From Anaeromyces robustus (taxonomy: Eukaryota > Neocallimastigomycota > Neocallimastigomycetes > Neocallimastigales > Neocallimastigaceae), in contig MCFG01000001.1 in NCBI GenBank assembly GCA_002104895.1, positions 580,001-644,000 of the forward strand: a stretch of DNA of 64,000 nt. The letters are read 5' to 3'. Positions 32,460 through 47,867 of this stretch are shown in pieces. Below the pieces are notes generated by a model, which ran no database searches, was not told the origin of the DNA, and saw nothing but the letters and a program-made list of their open reading frames with translations. Within the stretch, counting starts at the first letter, position 1. Each line of letters begins with the position of its first letter. Made by a program: the position numbers and the translations under genes.

Positions 32460-34055
32460 TAGGTAAAATTTAAGCTATTTAAAAAAAAATAAGTTATCAT
32501 TTATATTTATTATTTTATTAATAATAATAATTTATAATTTTTTTTTTATTAAAATTATCATTATTAATTATTATATTATTTGTAAATTGAATAAATTATT
32601 TTTAATTATATTATTATCATAATAATAATTAAAAAAAAACTTATTTTAAGAGAAAAACTAGATGGAATTTTTTTTAAAATAGAATAATGCCATATCTTTT
32701 TTTTTAAAAAAATTATTGCTGTTACCATCTATGAATGTATTGTTTTTTGATTTTGATTAATTGATTTATTTAAGAAGATTATAGTATTGACAAAAAAGAA
32801 ATTGCTGTAATCATCTATTATTTAATATATAAAATTTTAAATATATTAATATTTTAAAAAAATATATACTAAATCTAGATATTTTTTTTCGTCGTTATCC
32901 GTCCTCATCAATGGATTAAAAATACTAGACTAGACAGCTTTGAAACATATTTTTTTAATATATATTAAATTTATAGCTGCATCTGTCTAAATAAAAGTTT
33001 GAATCTTAAAACACCTTCATTAAAGAGTTGCTGTATCAATCTAAATCTAGATTGTTTTTTCGAAGTAATAAAATCATTTCTTTTATATAATTGATCTTTT
33101 TCTTTCATATCAATTATACTGTATTCTTTAACAGATGAATACATATATATATGTAAATAATATATGTATATATTTTTCAATTTGTATATAAGATCCATAT
33201 TATCAAAAACTAAAAGGATTTATTTCTAGATAAATAAAAATAATTAAATTAATGACTATGATAAATTAAATAATGATATATTTTATATTCTTTTTAATAA
33301 TAATAAATATTTAAATACCATTGAATATAAAAGATAATGATTTTTAGTGATTTTTCCTTTTTTTCAATATTTTAAGATCAAAATATCATGCTTTTTCTTT
33401 CTTCAATCCTTCGATGAGACTTTGTTTATTTATTAAAATAAATTATTTTTTTTTTTTTTAATTATAAAAAAAATATTTTATATTAAAAAATAAAATTTTT
33501 TTAAAATCACTTCAATTAAAAAGTGATTTTAATTTTTCAAAGTCTGAAGAATTAAAAAAATACTGCATAATTTTTACTCTTTATATACTTTTTTTTTGTA
33601 AAGTTTCGTTGTATTACAGTTATTAATTTTTTTATATGGTAAAGTTACATATTTTTTAATATAATAATATTAAGTTGTTTAATTGTTTTATGTTTTATAA
33701 AACTGCAATATCTATAATTATGGTAAAGTTAATTATTAAAAAAGAAATAATTAATATTAAAATGGTTAATGATATTAATGATCAATTATTATTAAATAAT
33801 CAAATAATTAAATATATAATTATAATACATCAAAAATTTAAAATTTTTATTTCAATTTGATTAAATTTTTAAAAAATAGAATAATCTTTTTTGAAGTTAT
33901 TAATTAAAAAGTTTATTAAGTTTTATACATCAATAAATAAATATTTTCATTTTATAGAAGATAACACAAAAAGCATAATTTTGCATACATTTATATTAAA
34001 ATATTCATATATTAATTATTGTTATTATATTTTATTTCTAGTATATTATTAAGAA
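32460..34055 (-). repeat. Repeat family copy A (left-truncated)
   Basis: First of six related units of about 1.6-2 kb. Similarity starts near 32460 (TAAATTTAAGCTA-like) and runs to about 34050, lacking the ~400 bases that open copies B-F. It holds a 75-codon minus-strand frame at 32971-33198 (DLIYKLKN, YSSVKEYSIIDMKEKDQLYK, SRFRLIQQLFNE). It also holds a 28-nt hairpin AAAATCACTT-AAGTGATTTT at 33503-33530, the pair of ATTGCTGTTACCATCT (near 32716) and ATTGCTGTAATCATCT (near 32801), and TCATCAATGGATTAAAAA. The 75-codon frame is identical to that of copy B. No known family is recognised. A second coding-like stretch next to it carries an inserted CTAGA that breaks its frame, so this copy is likely inactive. 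Confidence 0.85.
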
Positions 34056-34059
34056 AAAA

Positions 34060-36015
34060 ATTATTAGTAATAAGAACACATAAATATAAGTCACACTAAA
34101 AAATTACATTTAATAATATAATTTACATACATAATTATTTAATTTAATTTTATATTGTTTATTTTAAATTTTATTTAATTTTATTTTATTTTTATTGTTA
34201 TTTTTTTTATTATTTTATTTTTGCTTTAGTTATTTTTTATTTTATTTTTATTTAATGTTATTTATTTTATTTTTTAGATCATTTTTATTTCTTCTGAATA
34301 TTTTTTGAAGATTAAATTTAAGCTAAGTTATTATTTTGATTTATTACTGTTTTTAATAATAATTAATATAATTTAAACTATTATTATTAATTACTACATT
34401 ATTTGTATTATTTGTATTTGAATAAATTATTTTTAATTATATTATTATCATAATAATAATTAAAAAAAAAACTTATTTTAAGAGAAAAACTAGATGGAAT
34501 TTTTTTTAAAATAGAATAATATCATATCATTTTTTTTTAAAAAAAAATTATTGCTGTTACCATCTAAGAATGTTGATTTATTGATTTATTTAAGAAGATT
34601 TTAGTATTGACAAAAAAGAAATTGCAGTAATCATCTATTATTTAATATATAAATTTTTAAATATATTAATATTTTAAAATAATATATACTAAATCTAGAT
34701 AATTTTTTTTTGTCGTCATCATCAATGGATTAAAAATACTAGACAGCTTTGAAACATATTTTTTTAATATATATTAAATTTATAGCTGCATCTGTCTAAA
34801 TAAAAGTTTGAATCTTAAAACACCTTCATTAAAGAGTTGCTGTATCAATCTAAATCTAGATTGTTTTTTCGAAGTAATAAAATCATTTCTTTTATATAAT
34901 TGATCTTTTTCTTTCATATCAATTATACTGTATTCTTTAACAGATGAATACATATATATATGTAAATAATATATGTATATATTTTTCAATTTGTATATAA
35001 GATCCATATTATCAAAAACTAAAAGGATTTATTTCTAGATAAATAAAAATAATTAAATTAATGACTATGATAAATTAAATAATGATAAAATATTATATTC
35101 TTTTTCATAATAATAAATAATTAAATACCATTGAATATAAAAGATAATGATTTTTAGTGATTTTCTTTTTTCCTTTTTTTCAATATTTTAAGATCAAAAT
35201 ATCATACTTTTTCTTTCTTCAATCCTTTGATGAGACTTTGTTTATATATTAAAATAAATTATTTTTTTTTCTTAATTATAAAAAAAATATTTTATATTAA
35301 AAAATAAAATTTTTTTAAAATCACTTCAATTAAAAAGTGATTTTAATTTTTCAAAGTCTGAAGAATTAAAAAAAAATTGCATAATTTTTACTCTTTATAT
35401 ACTTGTAAAGTCTTTGGATGGTTAAGGTAATTATTCTATTAATGTTAAGTTACTTATTATTATTAATATTAAATTGTTTAATTATTTTATGTTTCATATA
35501 ACTGCAATATCTATATTTATGGTAAAGTTAATTAATAAATAAAAATGAATAATTAATATTAAAATATTAAAATGGTTAATGATATTAATGATCAATGCTT
35601 ATTAAATAATTAAATAATTAAATATATAATTATAATACATCATTTTTAATAAAAAAATCAAAAATTTAAAATTTTTATTTCAGTTTGATTAAATTTTTAA
35701 AAAATAGAATAATCTTTTTTGAAGTTATTAATCAAAAAGTTTATTTATTTATTGATGAATAAAACTTAATAATCATTTTCATTTTATAAGAAGAGAACAC
35801 AGAACTTATAAACATAAAAAGTATGAATTTACATACATTTATATTATAATATTCATATACTATAAGTATAAATTTCTAATATATTATCAAATTATTTAGT
35901 ATAACGTCTTATTTTATTATTATATTTATTATATATATATATTCATTTATTTATTTATTTATTTATTTAAAGGATATAACTTTTTAAATTTGATAAAAGG
36001 ATAATTCTTTCATTG
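34060..36015 (-). repeat. Repeat family copy B
   Basis: A full unit opening with ATTAGTAATAAGAACACATA and closing with the segment that contains GAGAACACAGAACTTA. It carries the 75-codon minus-strand frame at 34780-35007, the same protein as in copy A, and the conserved hairpin at 35317-35344. The unit is directly adjacent to copy A, so the arrangement is head to tail. Confidence 0.88.
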
Positions 36016-36021
36016 TATAAC

Positions 36022-36109
<88 letters not shown>

Positions 36110-36126
36110 TAAATAATAATAATAAA
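36022..36126. repeat. (TAA)n microsatellite
   Basis: About 33 TAA units between repeat copies B and C, breaking into AAAT-type units at the right end. Confidence 0.95.
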
Positions 36127-36134
36127 ATAATATT

Positions 36135-37990
36135 AAAAAAAAAATAATTAGTAATAAGAACACATAAATATAAAAGTCACGCTAAAAATTACATTTAATA
36201 ATGTAATTAATTATAATTATTTAATTTAATCTTATGTTGTGTTTATTCTTATTTTTATTTTAATTTATTTTTATTGTTATTTTTTTATTATTATTTTATT
36301 TTTGCTTTAGTATTTTTATTTTATTTTTATTTAATGTTTTTTATTTTATTCTTATAAAATTTTTATTTCTTTTAAATATTTTTTGAAGATTAAATTTAAG
36401 CTAAGTTATTATTTTTACTTATTATTTTTTTTAATAATAATTAATATAATTTAAACCATTATTATTAATTACTACATTATTTATATTATGTGTAAATTGA
36501 ATAAATTATTTTTAATTATATTATTATCATAATAATAATTAAAAAAAAACTTATTATAAGAGAAAAACTAGATGGAATTTTTTTTAAAATAGAATAATAT
36601 CATATCATTTTTTTTTTAAAAAAAATTATTGCTGTTACCATCTAAGAATTTTTTTTGATTTTGATTAATTGATTTATTTAAGAAGATTTTAGTATTGGCA
36701 AAAAAGAAATTGCAGTAATCATCTATTATTTAATATATAAATTTTTAAATATATTAATATTTTAAAAAAATATATACTAAATCTAGATAATTTTTTTTGT
36801 CGTCATCCGTCATCATCAATGGATTAAAAATACTAGACAGCTTTGAAACATATTTTTTTAATATATATTAAATTTATAGCTGCATCTGTCTAAATAAAAG
36901 TTTGAATCTTAAAACATCTTCATTAAAGAGGTGCTGTATCAATCTAAATCTAGATTGTTTTTTCGAAGTAATAAAATCATTTCTTTTATATAATTGATCT
37001 TTTTCTTTCATATCAATTATACTGTATTCTTTAACAGATGAATACATATATATAGGTAAATAATACATGTACATATTTTTCAATTTGTATAAAAGATCCA
37101 TATTATCAAAGACTAAAAGGATTTATTTTTTCTAGATAAATAAAAATAATTAAGTTAATTACTATGATAAATTAAATAATGATAAAATATTATATTCTTT
37201 TTAATAATAAAAAATAATTAAATACCATTGAATATAAAAGATAATGATTTTTAGTGATTTTTTCTTTTTTTTCAATATTTTAAGATCAAAATATCATACT
37301 TTTTCTTTCTTAAATCCTTTGATGAGACTTTTTTTATTTATTAAAATAAATTATTTTTTTTTTTTTTAATTATAAAAAAAATATTTTATATTAAAAAATA
37401 AATTTTTTTTAAAATCACTTCAATTAAAAAGTGATTTTAATTTTTCAAAGTCTGAAGAATTAAAAAAAACTGCACAATTTTTACTCTTTATATACTTTTT
37501 TTTTTTTGTAAAGTTTAGTTGTATTACAATTATTAATTTTTTTTTATATGGTAAAGTTAATTATTCTATTTTAATGTTAGGTTATTTATTATTATTAATA
37601 TTAAATTGTTTAATTATTTTATGTTTTATATACTGCATTAACTATAATTATGGTAAAGTAAATAAATAAATAAAAAAAGAAATATTAAATATTAAAATGG
37701 TTAATGATATTAATAATCAATTCTAATAAAATATTAAAATAAATAAACAATTAATTAATTATATTAATCAAAATACATAATTTTTAATAAAAAATCAAAA
37801 ATTTAAAATTATTATTTCAGTTAGAATACCTTTTAAAAAAAAAGAATAATCTTTTTTTTTTTTTTTTTTTTGAGATTATTAATTAGAAAGTTTAATATTT
37901 AAGTTTATTCATTTAAAAATAAATAAATATGTGCTTATTATATGAAGAAAACACAAAACTTATAATCATAAAATAGTATAAATTATTATA
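36135..37990 (-). repeat. Repeat family copy C
   Basis: A full unit with the same opening (TTAGTAATAAGAACACATAA) and order of elements as copy B. The 75-codon frame at 36874-37101 differs from A/B at six or so residues, all replacements (for example I to L, I to M, H to P, Q to H, G to D). This speaks against strong protein-level constraint. Hairpin at 37411-37438. Confidence 0.87.
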
Positions 37991-39825
<1,835 letters not shown>

Positions 39826-41080
39826 TTATATATTTTTTATATAATTATTCTTCTTCTTTTTTTTATTATTAGAACGTCGATAAGTTTTTATACTAATTAA
39901 TTCAGATACAAATAAAACTTCTTTATCTATTGATATAACAAAAAAATATAAAGTATTATTACGTCCAAGTTTAGAATTAAAAAGTAATGTGGTATAATCA
40001 CCAACAATATAAGGCGAAGCTTCTACAAATTTCCCTTTGGATCCTTCTTCAAATACTTTTATAATTTGCTTAGAAAAATTAATCATTTCATCAACAGTTT
40101 CATTTCCATCCTCACTATTATGATCATTGTCATCTTTTTTTTTTCCTTCTACATTTCTAGTAACTTCATAACAAGAAATTAAAATATTATTGAGATTCAA
40201 ATATCTTTGATCATCAATTGAATCAATAGATTCTATTTTAAAAAACAAATTTTTACAATCCTTTTCTTGCATAGTAAGTTCTTTTGGTTTCTGCTCTTGC
40301 TCTTTATTACTTCGAAAAATTTTAGTACGATTAATCTCAATGTAAGAAATATTAAAATTTACTGGAATGTTTTTTGCTTCGAATGACGGTGTTAGTATTG
40401 GCGACACTGGATGTGATATTGTTTGTAGTGATGTTGTTGGTAGTGGTGGTGTTGGTAATGGTGGTGTTGGTAGTGGTGTTGTTGGTAGTAGTGTTGTTGG
40501 TAGTTGTGTTGTTGGTAGTAGTGCTGTTGGTATTAATGTTGTTTGTAATGGATAATTATTAGAAAAATGACTGATTGAACATTGATAATTATTGAAATTA
40601 GTAATTTGATCACTATTAATATAATTAATATCATTAGATGGTATATAATAAAGAGAATTCATATATTCTGTATTATTTGGAATTTGAATTGAAGGCGTAC
40701 TAGTATCTACTTAACTATATCCATTTATATTATTAGTAAATGATTCATTTTCAGGAGGAGTCAAAATACCTATATCATTATAATAATTCATATCATTATA
40801 ATTACTATTAGGAATATTTATTTTATTGTCAAAATATTTACGAATCGTTCCAATATTAATAAACTCAGGGTAACCCTTTTCATATAATTTTTGAACGACA
40901 TCAGAATTATTATATATACATAATTCAATAATAGCTGATTTGAACTCTCTTTCAATATTATACTCCTTAAATTTCAAAAAAATATAAAAAAACCTTTTAA
41001 TATCAAAACATTTTTCGTTTTTTCTCTCATTATAATATCCAATAAAATCATCATTATTATTACAATTATTATTATTATTA

Positions 41081-41133
<53 letters not shown>

Positions 41134-41580
41134 ATTAAATTGAACTCTCAGTCTTACACCATTATATTTTTTAATATTATTTTCATTAATTTCATTAATA
41201 TCTAAACACTTTAATTCTTTGAACTTCTTTATATTATCATCTGTGACTTCTCTTTCTTCAATCCTATCGTCCCCACTTAAACAATAATAAAATTGATAAT
41301 CTTTTTTCTCTTTTGAAAAATGAAATTTACCCTTTTTATTAATATTTATTATAATTTCAAAACTTTTATTATATTGGATATATTCTTTAACAGGAGCAAT
41401 ATTCTTAACTGTTTTACATACACAAAAATCTCTATTTTGAGTGCAAATAAAAGTATCAAATTCTATAGGGTCATTTTCAGTTTTTTTTTGCTTTTTATTA
41501 TTAATTGGCTCAATATTATCACATGTCCTTTGATAATTTCTTTTTTGACTTATATTAGAGTCTTTTTCTTTTAATTCCAT
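39826..41580 (-). CDS. Unrecognised Asn-rich and Pro/Thr-rich protein, stop-interrupted or spliced
   Basis: Two minus-strand frames, 41580-40711 and 40662-39826, lie in the same phase and are joined by 16 open codons, separated only by one TAA at 40713-40711. A possible 63-nt intron, 40769-40707 (GTATTT...TAG with TTACTAATAA inside), would remove the stop and give a 563-residue protein. The first part has charged segments, a poly-Asn run and ILTPPENESF near the junction. The second has a TTxLPTTxLPTPPLP-type repeat. It then has a more regular domain (NISYIEINRTKIFRSN, KFVEASPYIVGDYTTLLFN, TLYFFVISIDKEVLFVSE) ending in a basic SIKTYRRSNNKKKKK tail that could act as a nuclear signal. The beta-rich domain plus basic tail hints at a transcription regulator, but no family is recognised. 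It could also be a pseudogene with a nonsense mutation. Confidence 0.6.
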
Positions 41581-43402
41581 TTTTTCATATATATTTTATC
41601 GATAAAAAAAAAAGTTTAAAAAGTTAAAAAAATATATATAATTGTTACGTCCTTATTTCATACAGTTTTTTTATACTTCCAAAATGGATATAAAAAAAAC
41701 TCCTTTTTTATTTATTTTTCTCTTTTTTCTTTTTTGTATTATTATTAATTAATGATTTTTTAAGAAAACCTGTTTAAAAAAGTATATGTATTTATAAACA
41801 ATTAATAAAAAATAAAAATATTTTTCAAATTATTTTATAGGCTTATATATATAGTAAAAAAAAAAAAAAAAAAAAGCAATTATTATTAAAATATCATTAA
41901 TTACATTGAAATAAGAATTATAAACAGATATTAAATTAAATAAATCAAAAAACACTAAAACATAATAGTAACAATTGTATTATAAGTATAAAATTTTGAA
42001 TGATTTCATTTATATAAAAATTTTTAAACATGATAAATAATAAATCTATATTAATCTAAATAAAAGGTTTGTATTACTTTTTAATTATATTAATATTATT
42101 ATTGTTATACTATTATTTATCTTTTTAATATAATTTTTAAATTGCATTTTATTATAACATATATATTATTGATAATTTATAATTATATAATAATATTTTT
42201 ATAAATTATTCTATTTAAATAATTATAACTCTTAATTAATTCCTTATTATAAAATGTTAATAAAAATGAATAGTAAATAATTAATAATAATAATTTATAA
42301 TAAATTATTATGATTATTTTTATAATTTTTATAATAAATTATTATGATTATTTTTATTTATAAAATTTTTACTATTTTAATTACTAAATATATCAATTAT
42401 TTATATTATTATTTACCATATAATGATTTATTATTATTTTTTTTTTTTTTTTTTTGAATTCTTATAATTATATATAATTATTACATTATTATTTTAATAA
42501 TATATTGAATGGTAATTAAATAATATTATTATATACTATGTAATAAATAATAATGATAAAATTAAATATAATTTAAATAAATAAATAATAAATATTAAAT
42601 GTAAAGAAACATATTATTTATTATTTATTATATTAATAATATTATGATATCATCCTATCATTCTATTTATAACTAATATAATATAATATAATATATAAGT
42701 ATTATTATTATATTTCTATTAATATAATATTATAATATTACATAACATATATGTTAATATAAACAAAATTTATTTATTACTATATAAAATACAATAAATG
42801 CAATTTTATATAATTATATATAAAAATATTGTAGCTATCGGATTTTTATTTAAATATTAAAAGGTAAGGAAAATAATGTATAATAAATTTTATATATATA
42901 TTTTAAACTATGTATATAATTAAATAAGGTAAAAAAAAATTAGGAAAAAGGGGATTTTAAAAAATAAGCAAAGTCTAAAAGTTTATTTAATTATATATGC
43001 TATATAAAAAATCGCAATAAAATATAAAAAAAAATATTTATTCAAAAAAAAAAAAAGTATTACTTTTATAAAAAAAAATTAAAATATATATAAATATTAC
43101 ATAATATTCACCTAATTAATTATCACACTATAGCTTAACACTAAATAAATTAATGTAAAGCTAAATATTAATTATGATTTTCTACAAAATATAAATATAT
43201 AAAAAATTAAATTCATTCTTTAGAATTTTATTTTAATATAGAAGAGAGAGATTATTTGTTATAATAAAAAAAAAGTGTAAAAAAAAAAAAAAAAAAAAAA
43301 AAGATAAATTATAATAACATAGTGGTAGTAATAAAAGAAAAAAAAATAAACGAAAATAAAAGAAATTAAAAACGAAAATCATTAATATACAAATATTGAT
43401 TT

Positions 43403-43459
43403 TATATTATATTATATTATATTATATTATATTATATTATATTATATTATATTATATTG
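43403..43459. repeat. (TTATA)n pentanucleotide repeat
   Basis: About eleven perfect TTATA units. Confidence 0.93.
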
Positions 43460-43557
43460 TAAAACAGAAGGAATTAATATTTATATTAAAGATGTATAAT
43501 TAATAATTAAGAATTAGGAAAAAAGAAAAAAGTATAAATTAAAAAGAACAAGTACTA

Positions 43558-43625
43558 TTAATTAATAATATTTATTATATTTAATGTATATTAATTAATA
43601 ATATTTATTATATTTAATGTATATT
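43558..43625. repeat. Two tandem 33-bp units
   Basis: TTAATTAATAATATTTATTA followed by TATTTAATGTATA occurs twice in succession, starting at 43558 and 43591. Confidence 0.85.
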
Positions 43626-45726
43626 AAGAAATAATATATATTTATTCTTTTATACTTTCATAAATTCATTGATAAATTAATTTAAAAACTTGATGTATTA
43701 AAATGTTTAAACTATAAAAAAAAAATTAATATTACATCTTCACAAAAATTAAAACAACACAAACTTTATTTATTAATATATTCGAGCTTAGATATTTTGT
43801 GAAACATAAAAATGTAAATACAAAATAGAAAAAAAAAATTTATAAAAAATGGATACAATTTTTTAAATATATATATTTCAAATATCATGATTATTTATAT
43901 TTCCTCTACATGTATATAATGAAATAATGAAATGATTTATTCATTAATATTTTAATATTTTAATATTAATTATTAATTACTAATTATTAATTATATTATT
44001 AATTATATTTATATATTTATATATATATAAGTATAGTTAAAATATTATTTCTTTTTAATAATTATTATTAATGTATTTTAATTAATATTAATTAAAATAC
44101 AATAAACAAATAAAAATATTAATTTATGATTTAATTATTATATAAATAAAAATAAAAACACTATTTTATATTTTATATTTTATTTTATTTTATATAATCT
44201 TTTGTTTTCTCTTACATCCATTCAAAAAAGGTACAAAAAATGACAACATTATAATAAATATTTAATTACGTATTAGATAATTTTGTTTTTCTTTTTATTT
44301 AAATGACAAAATAGAAATCAATTCTTAAAACTTCTTTTTAATTAAAATTTTCTTTGATATTTAATACATATATTTAATTTATAAATATTATATTGCATTA
44401 TATTAGATAATATATAACATAATATATTACATTATACTCCAAGAATTTTTCTAATTAATTTTCTGTCATAAACAATTATATTAATATAAAATAAAAAAAA
44501 ACTTTCAAAATTTAATTTATTTTGCCTGCAAAACAAAAAAAAAAAATAGTATTAATAATTAAAATATTTAAAATGTTTAGAACAATACGTAATATTAATA
44601 GTTTTATGTAATGAATAATAAATAAATAAATATTTAAATTTTCTATATGTCATTATTAATATATCTATATATAATTTTTTTTAAATTTATTATTTTATTA
44701 TTATAGTTTAAAAATATTTAAATAAAAAAAAAAGACGATATTTTCAATATATAATTAAAATATATTAATATTAAATTATGTTATACATATAATATATTAT
44801 TAATAATATATTACATTATATAATACAATTTAATAACACAATATATTACAATGTATTATATAATTAAATATATAAAAAATGGAATTAATATTTAAATTAG
44901 ACATATATATTAAAATTAGACACATATATTAATTAAAATAATAAATAATTTAATAAAAGAAAAATATGTGTCTTATAGAAAATGAAATTTAATAATATAA
45001 AATTTATTATTATTGAAAAAAAAAAAATTACATGTCACTTCAAGATACCAAAAAAGTAAATTTAAATACAGAAAAAAAAAATTTTTTTATAAATTAATAT
45101 ATTAAATAATAATAATAATATATTATATATTTATTATTTCAAATAACAATAATATATATTAATAAATATTTAAATCAAAATATAACATATATAATATAAT
45201 TCATACAATATATAATTAATTGTTAAATAAAATGTCAACATTAATAATTAAAAATAAAATTAATTTATATAAAACAAAGGAAAATTTTAACATTAAAAAA
45301 TGATTATAAAAATAAATAAATAAATAATTAAATAAATAATATAAATAATTAAATAAATAATTAAATAAATTATATATATAATTAATTTAAACAATATATT
45401 ATATAATAAATAATCATTTATAAGAATGTAAATAATTATAATAAGTAATGAATAATTATAATAAATAACAAATAATAAATGTAATGATAATTAAATAAAT
45501 TAATAAATAAATAATTGATTTTATTATCATTACATTTATTTTATAATAATTTAATTAGAAAGGAAAACAAAAAAGTGAATCATCCACAAAATTTAAAAAC
45601 AAGATTATCCAAAAATAAGGGAAAAAAAAAAGTTTAATTATTACTATTCAATAAATTAATAAATAAAAAAATGAATTAATGAATGCTAATACCAAAAAAA
45701 AAATAATAATAATTATAATACATAAA

Positions 45727-45761
<35 letters not shown>

Positions 45762-46562
45762 TAATACATAAATAAAAATGTAAAAAAAAAAAAAAAAAAA
45801 AAAAAAAAGATAAGAAAAAAAAATAATTATTCATATTAAATAAAAATAATCAAAATTAATATACAGGAAAAATATATATATTTTTTGATTAAAAGAATAC
45901 AAATTATATATTAAAAAATTTCTACTATTTATATATAATTATTTATTACTAATTATTTATAATTCATTATTAATTATTTATGAATATTTTATTATTGGTA
46001 GTATCAATTATTATTTATTATTATATTCTATAAAATTAATATTAAAATTAAAGTTATAAAAATTAATATATTAATCAGTAATTTTTTTTTTAAATTCTCC
46101 AATTTGTTTGAATAATAAATACATAAAATATATAATTTATTTATATTCAATTAATCAAATATTAAATTTTTTAATAATTGTAAAACAAAAAATATAAATT
46201 TAATTTTTAATAATTGTGTAATTAAAAAATATAATTATTTTTTTTAATAATTGTGTAATTAAAAAAAAATAATAAACAAACAAAATAAATTAATAAACAT
46301 AAATTGAAAATATGATATTAGAAAAATAAAAATTAATATAAAACAAGTTTCAAGCATATTTAAAATATATATACATATATAAATGGCAAATAATTTAATA
46401 TATAACAATGTTTTGTATAAATTAATTTTTTAATTTAAAAATGTTAATTTTAAAAATTTTAAAAATGGTTAAAATAAAAAGAAACACTATGAATATATAT
46501 TACATCTGTTCTTTTTTTTTTTTTTTTCATATTTAATACTAATTTTTTAACAAAATAAAAAT

Positions 46563-46668
46563 AATAATTAAACACAATAATCATTAAAATTAATCCATTA
46601 CTCTACTCTATAAATAATAATTAAACACAATAATCATTAAATTAATCTATTACTCTACTCTATAAATA
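46563..46668. repeat. Two tandem 53-bp units
   Basis: AATTAAACACAATAATCATT and TTACTCTACTCTATAAATA recur with a 53-bp period. The copies differ at two or three bases. Confidence 0.85.
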
Positions 46669-46784
46669 TTAATAATATAAAAAAATTATAACAGAAATGA
46701 ATGCAATGGTCTTAATAACATATAATTTACATTTTTTTATAACAAATAATTATTATCACGTGTGAATTTTTTAAAATATATAAT

Positions 46785-46940
46785 TTTTATTATTATAATA
46801 TATATATTATATTTTTCAAAAAAAGATAATAAGTTTTTTATTATTATAATATATATATTATATTTTTCAAAAAAAGATATTAAGTTTTTTATTATTATAA
46901 TATATATATTATATTTTTCATAAAAAGATAATAAGTTTAT
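46785..46940. repeat. Three tandem 51-bp units
   Basis: Each unit holds TTATTATTATAATATATATA, then TTATATTTTTCA, an A-run and GATAATAAG. The TTTTTCA blocks recur at a period of 51 bases. The third copy has one changed base in the A-run. Confidence 0.88.
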
Positions 46941-47075
46941 TCAAATTATAAAAGTTTTATATTTTCAACTAAAAAAAATGAAATCAATACACTTTATTTT
47001 TTTAAATTGTTTTAAAATATTAATATATTCATATATTGTTAATGATACAGTCAATAACAATGAAGCTTAATTAAT

Positions 47076-47090
47076 TATTTATTTATATAT

Positions 47091-47185
<95 letters not shown>

Positions 47186-47214
47186 TATATTTATTTATTT
47201 ATTTATTTATTTAC
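47076..47214. repeat. (TTTA)n microsatellite
   Basis: About 34 TTTA units with two TATA interruptions near the ends. Confidence 0.93.
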
Positions 47215-47867
47215 ATATATATATTGATTACTACTATTATTATTATTACTACTATTATTATTATTACCGTTATTATCATTATTTTTTATTCAATATAATT
47301 AATATTAATACTAATAATATAATTATTTTTAATAAATTTATCAAAAAGTTATATATAATAATTTTTATTAATAATACTGATATATACAAATATATAAACA
47401 TTTTATTTTTTATTATTATTATATTGTTAATTATATTTTGATTCTTTTTTTTATTTTTTTTTTTTTACTTTTTCTTTTTTGTTTGTTTCTTTTTGTTTCT
47501 ATCTTAGTACACAATTACGAATTTATTATAAAACATTTATTAAAAAATATTTGACTATTCTATTAAGAAAAATTTTTGTATCTATCTCTAATTATTGTAA
47601 TGTGATTATATTTATTTATAATTACATATATATATATCTAAATGATACAATGTTATAATATGTTATAATACAAAAAAATAACATTTGTATCTAAGATAGT
47701 GTAGTGTCCATTAAACTCTCCTTTAAGTTATCATTACTATTTCTTATAAAAGAAAAAGATTTTGAAGGTATTATTGTTGAAATAATACTGCCTCATATTA
47801 ACATACTATACTATTATTATGTTTTAATGATTTGACTTCGATACTCTTGATCTTGAAAGGTGTAGCT

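Larger units (their letters stand above)
41581..47867. other. Long gene-free AT-rich region
   Basis: More than 6 kb of homopolymers, microsatellites and short tandem duplications. The left edge should hold the promoter of the gene ending at 41580. The right 350 bases (47520-47867) are more complex in composition, with TATCTAAGATAGTGTAGTGT at 47691, and may be the 3' untranslated region of the small membrane protein gene. No RNA gene is visible. Confidence 0.5.

Noticed and set aside
33675-33860. 61-codon plus-strand frame in repeat copy A
   Set aside because: It is not maintained in the other copies of the repeat.
40367-40562. Two plus-strand frames rich in Gly/Val
   Set aside because: Antisense shadows of the Pro/Thr repeat in the minus-strand gene.
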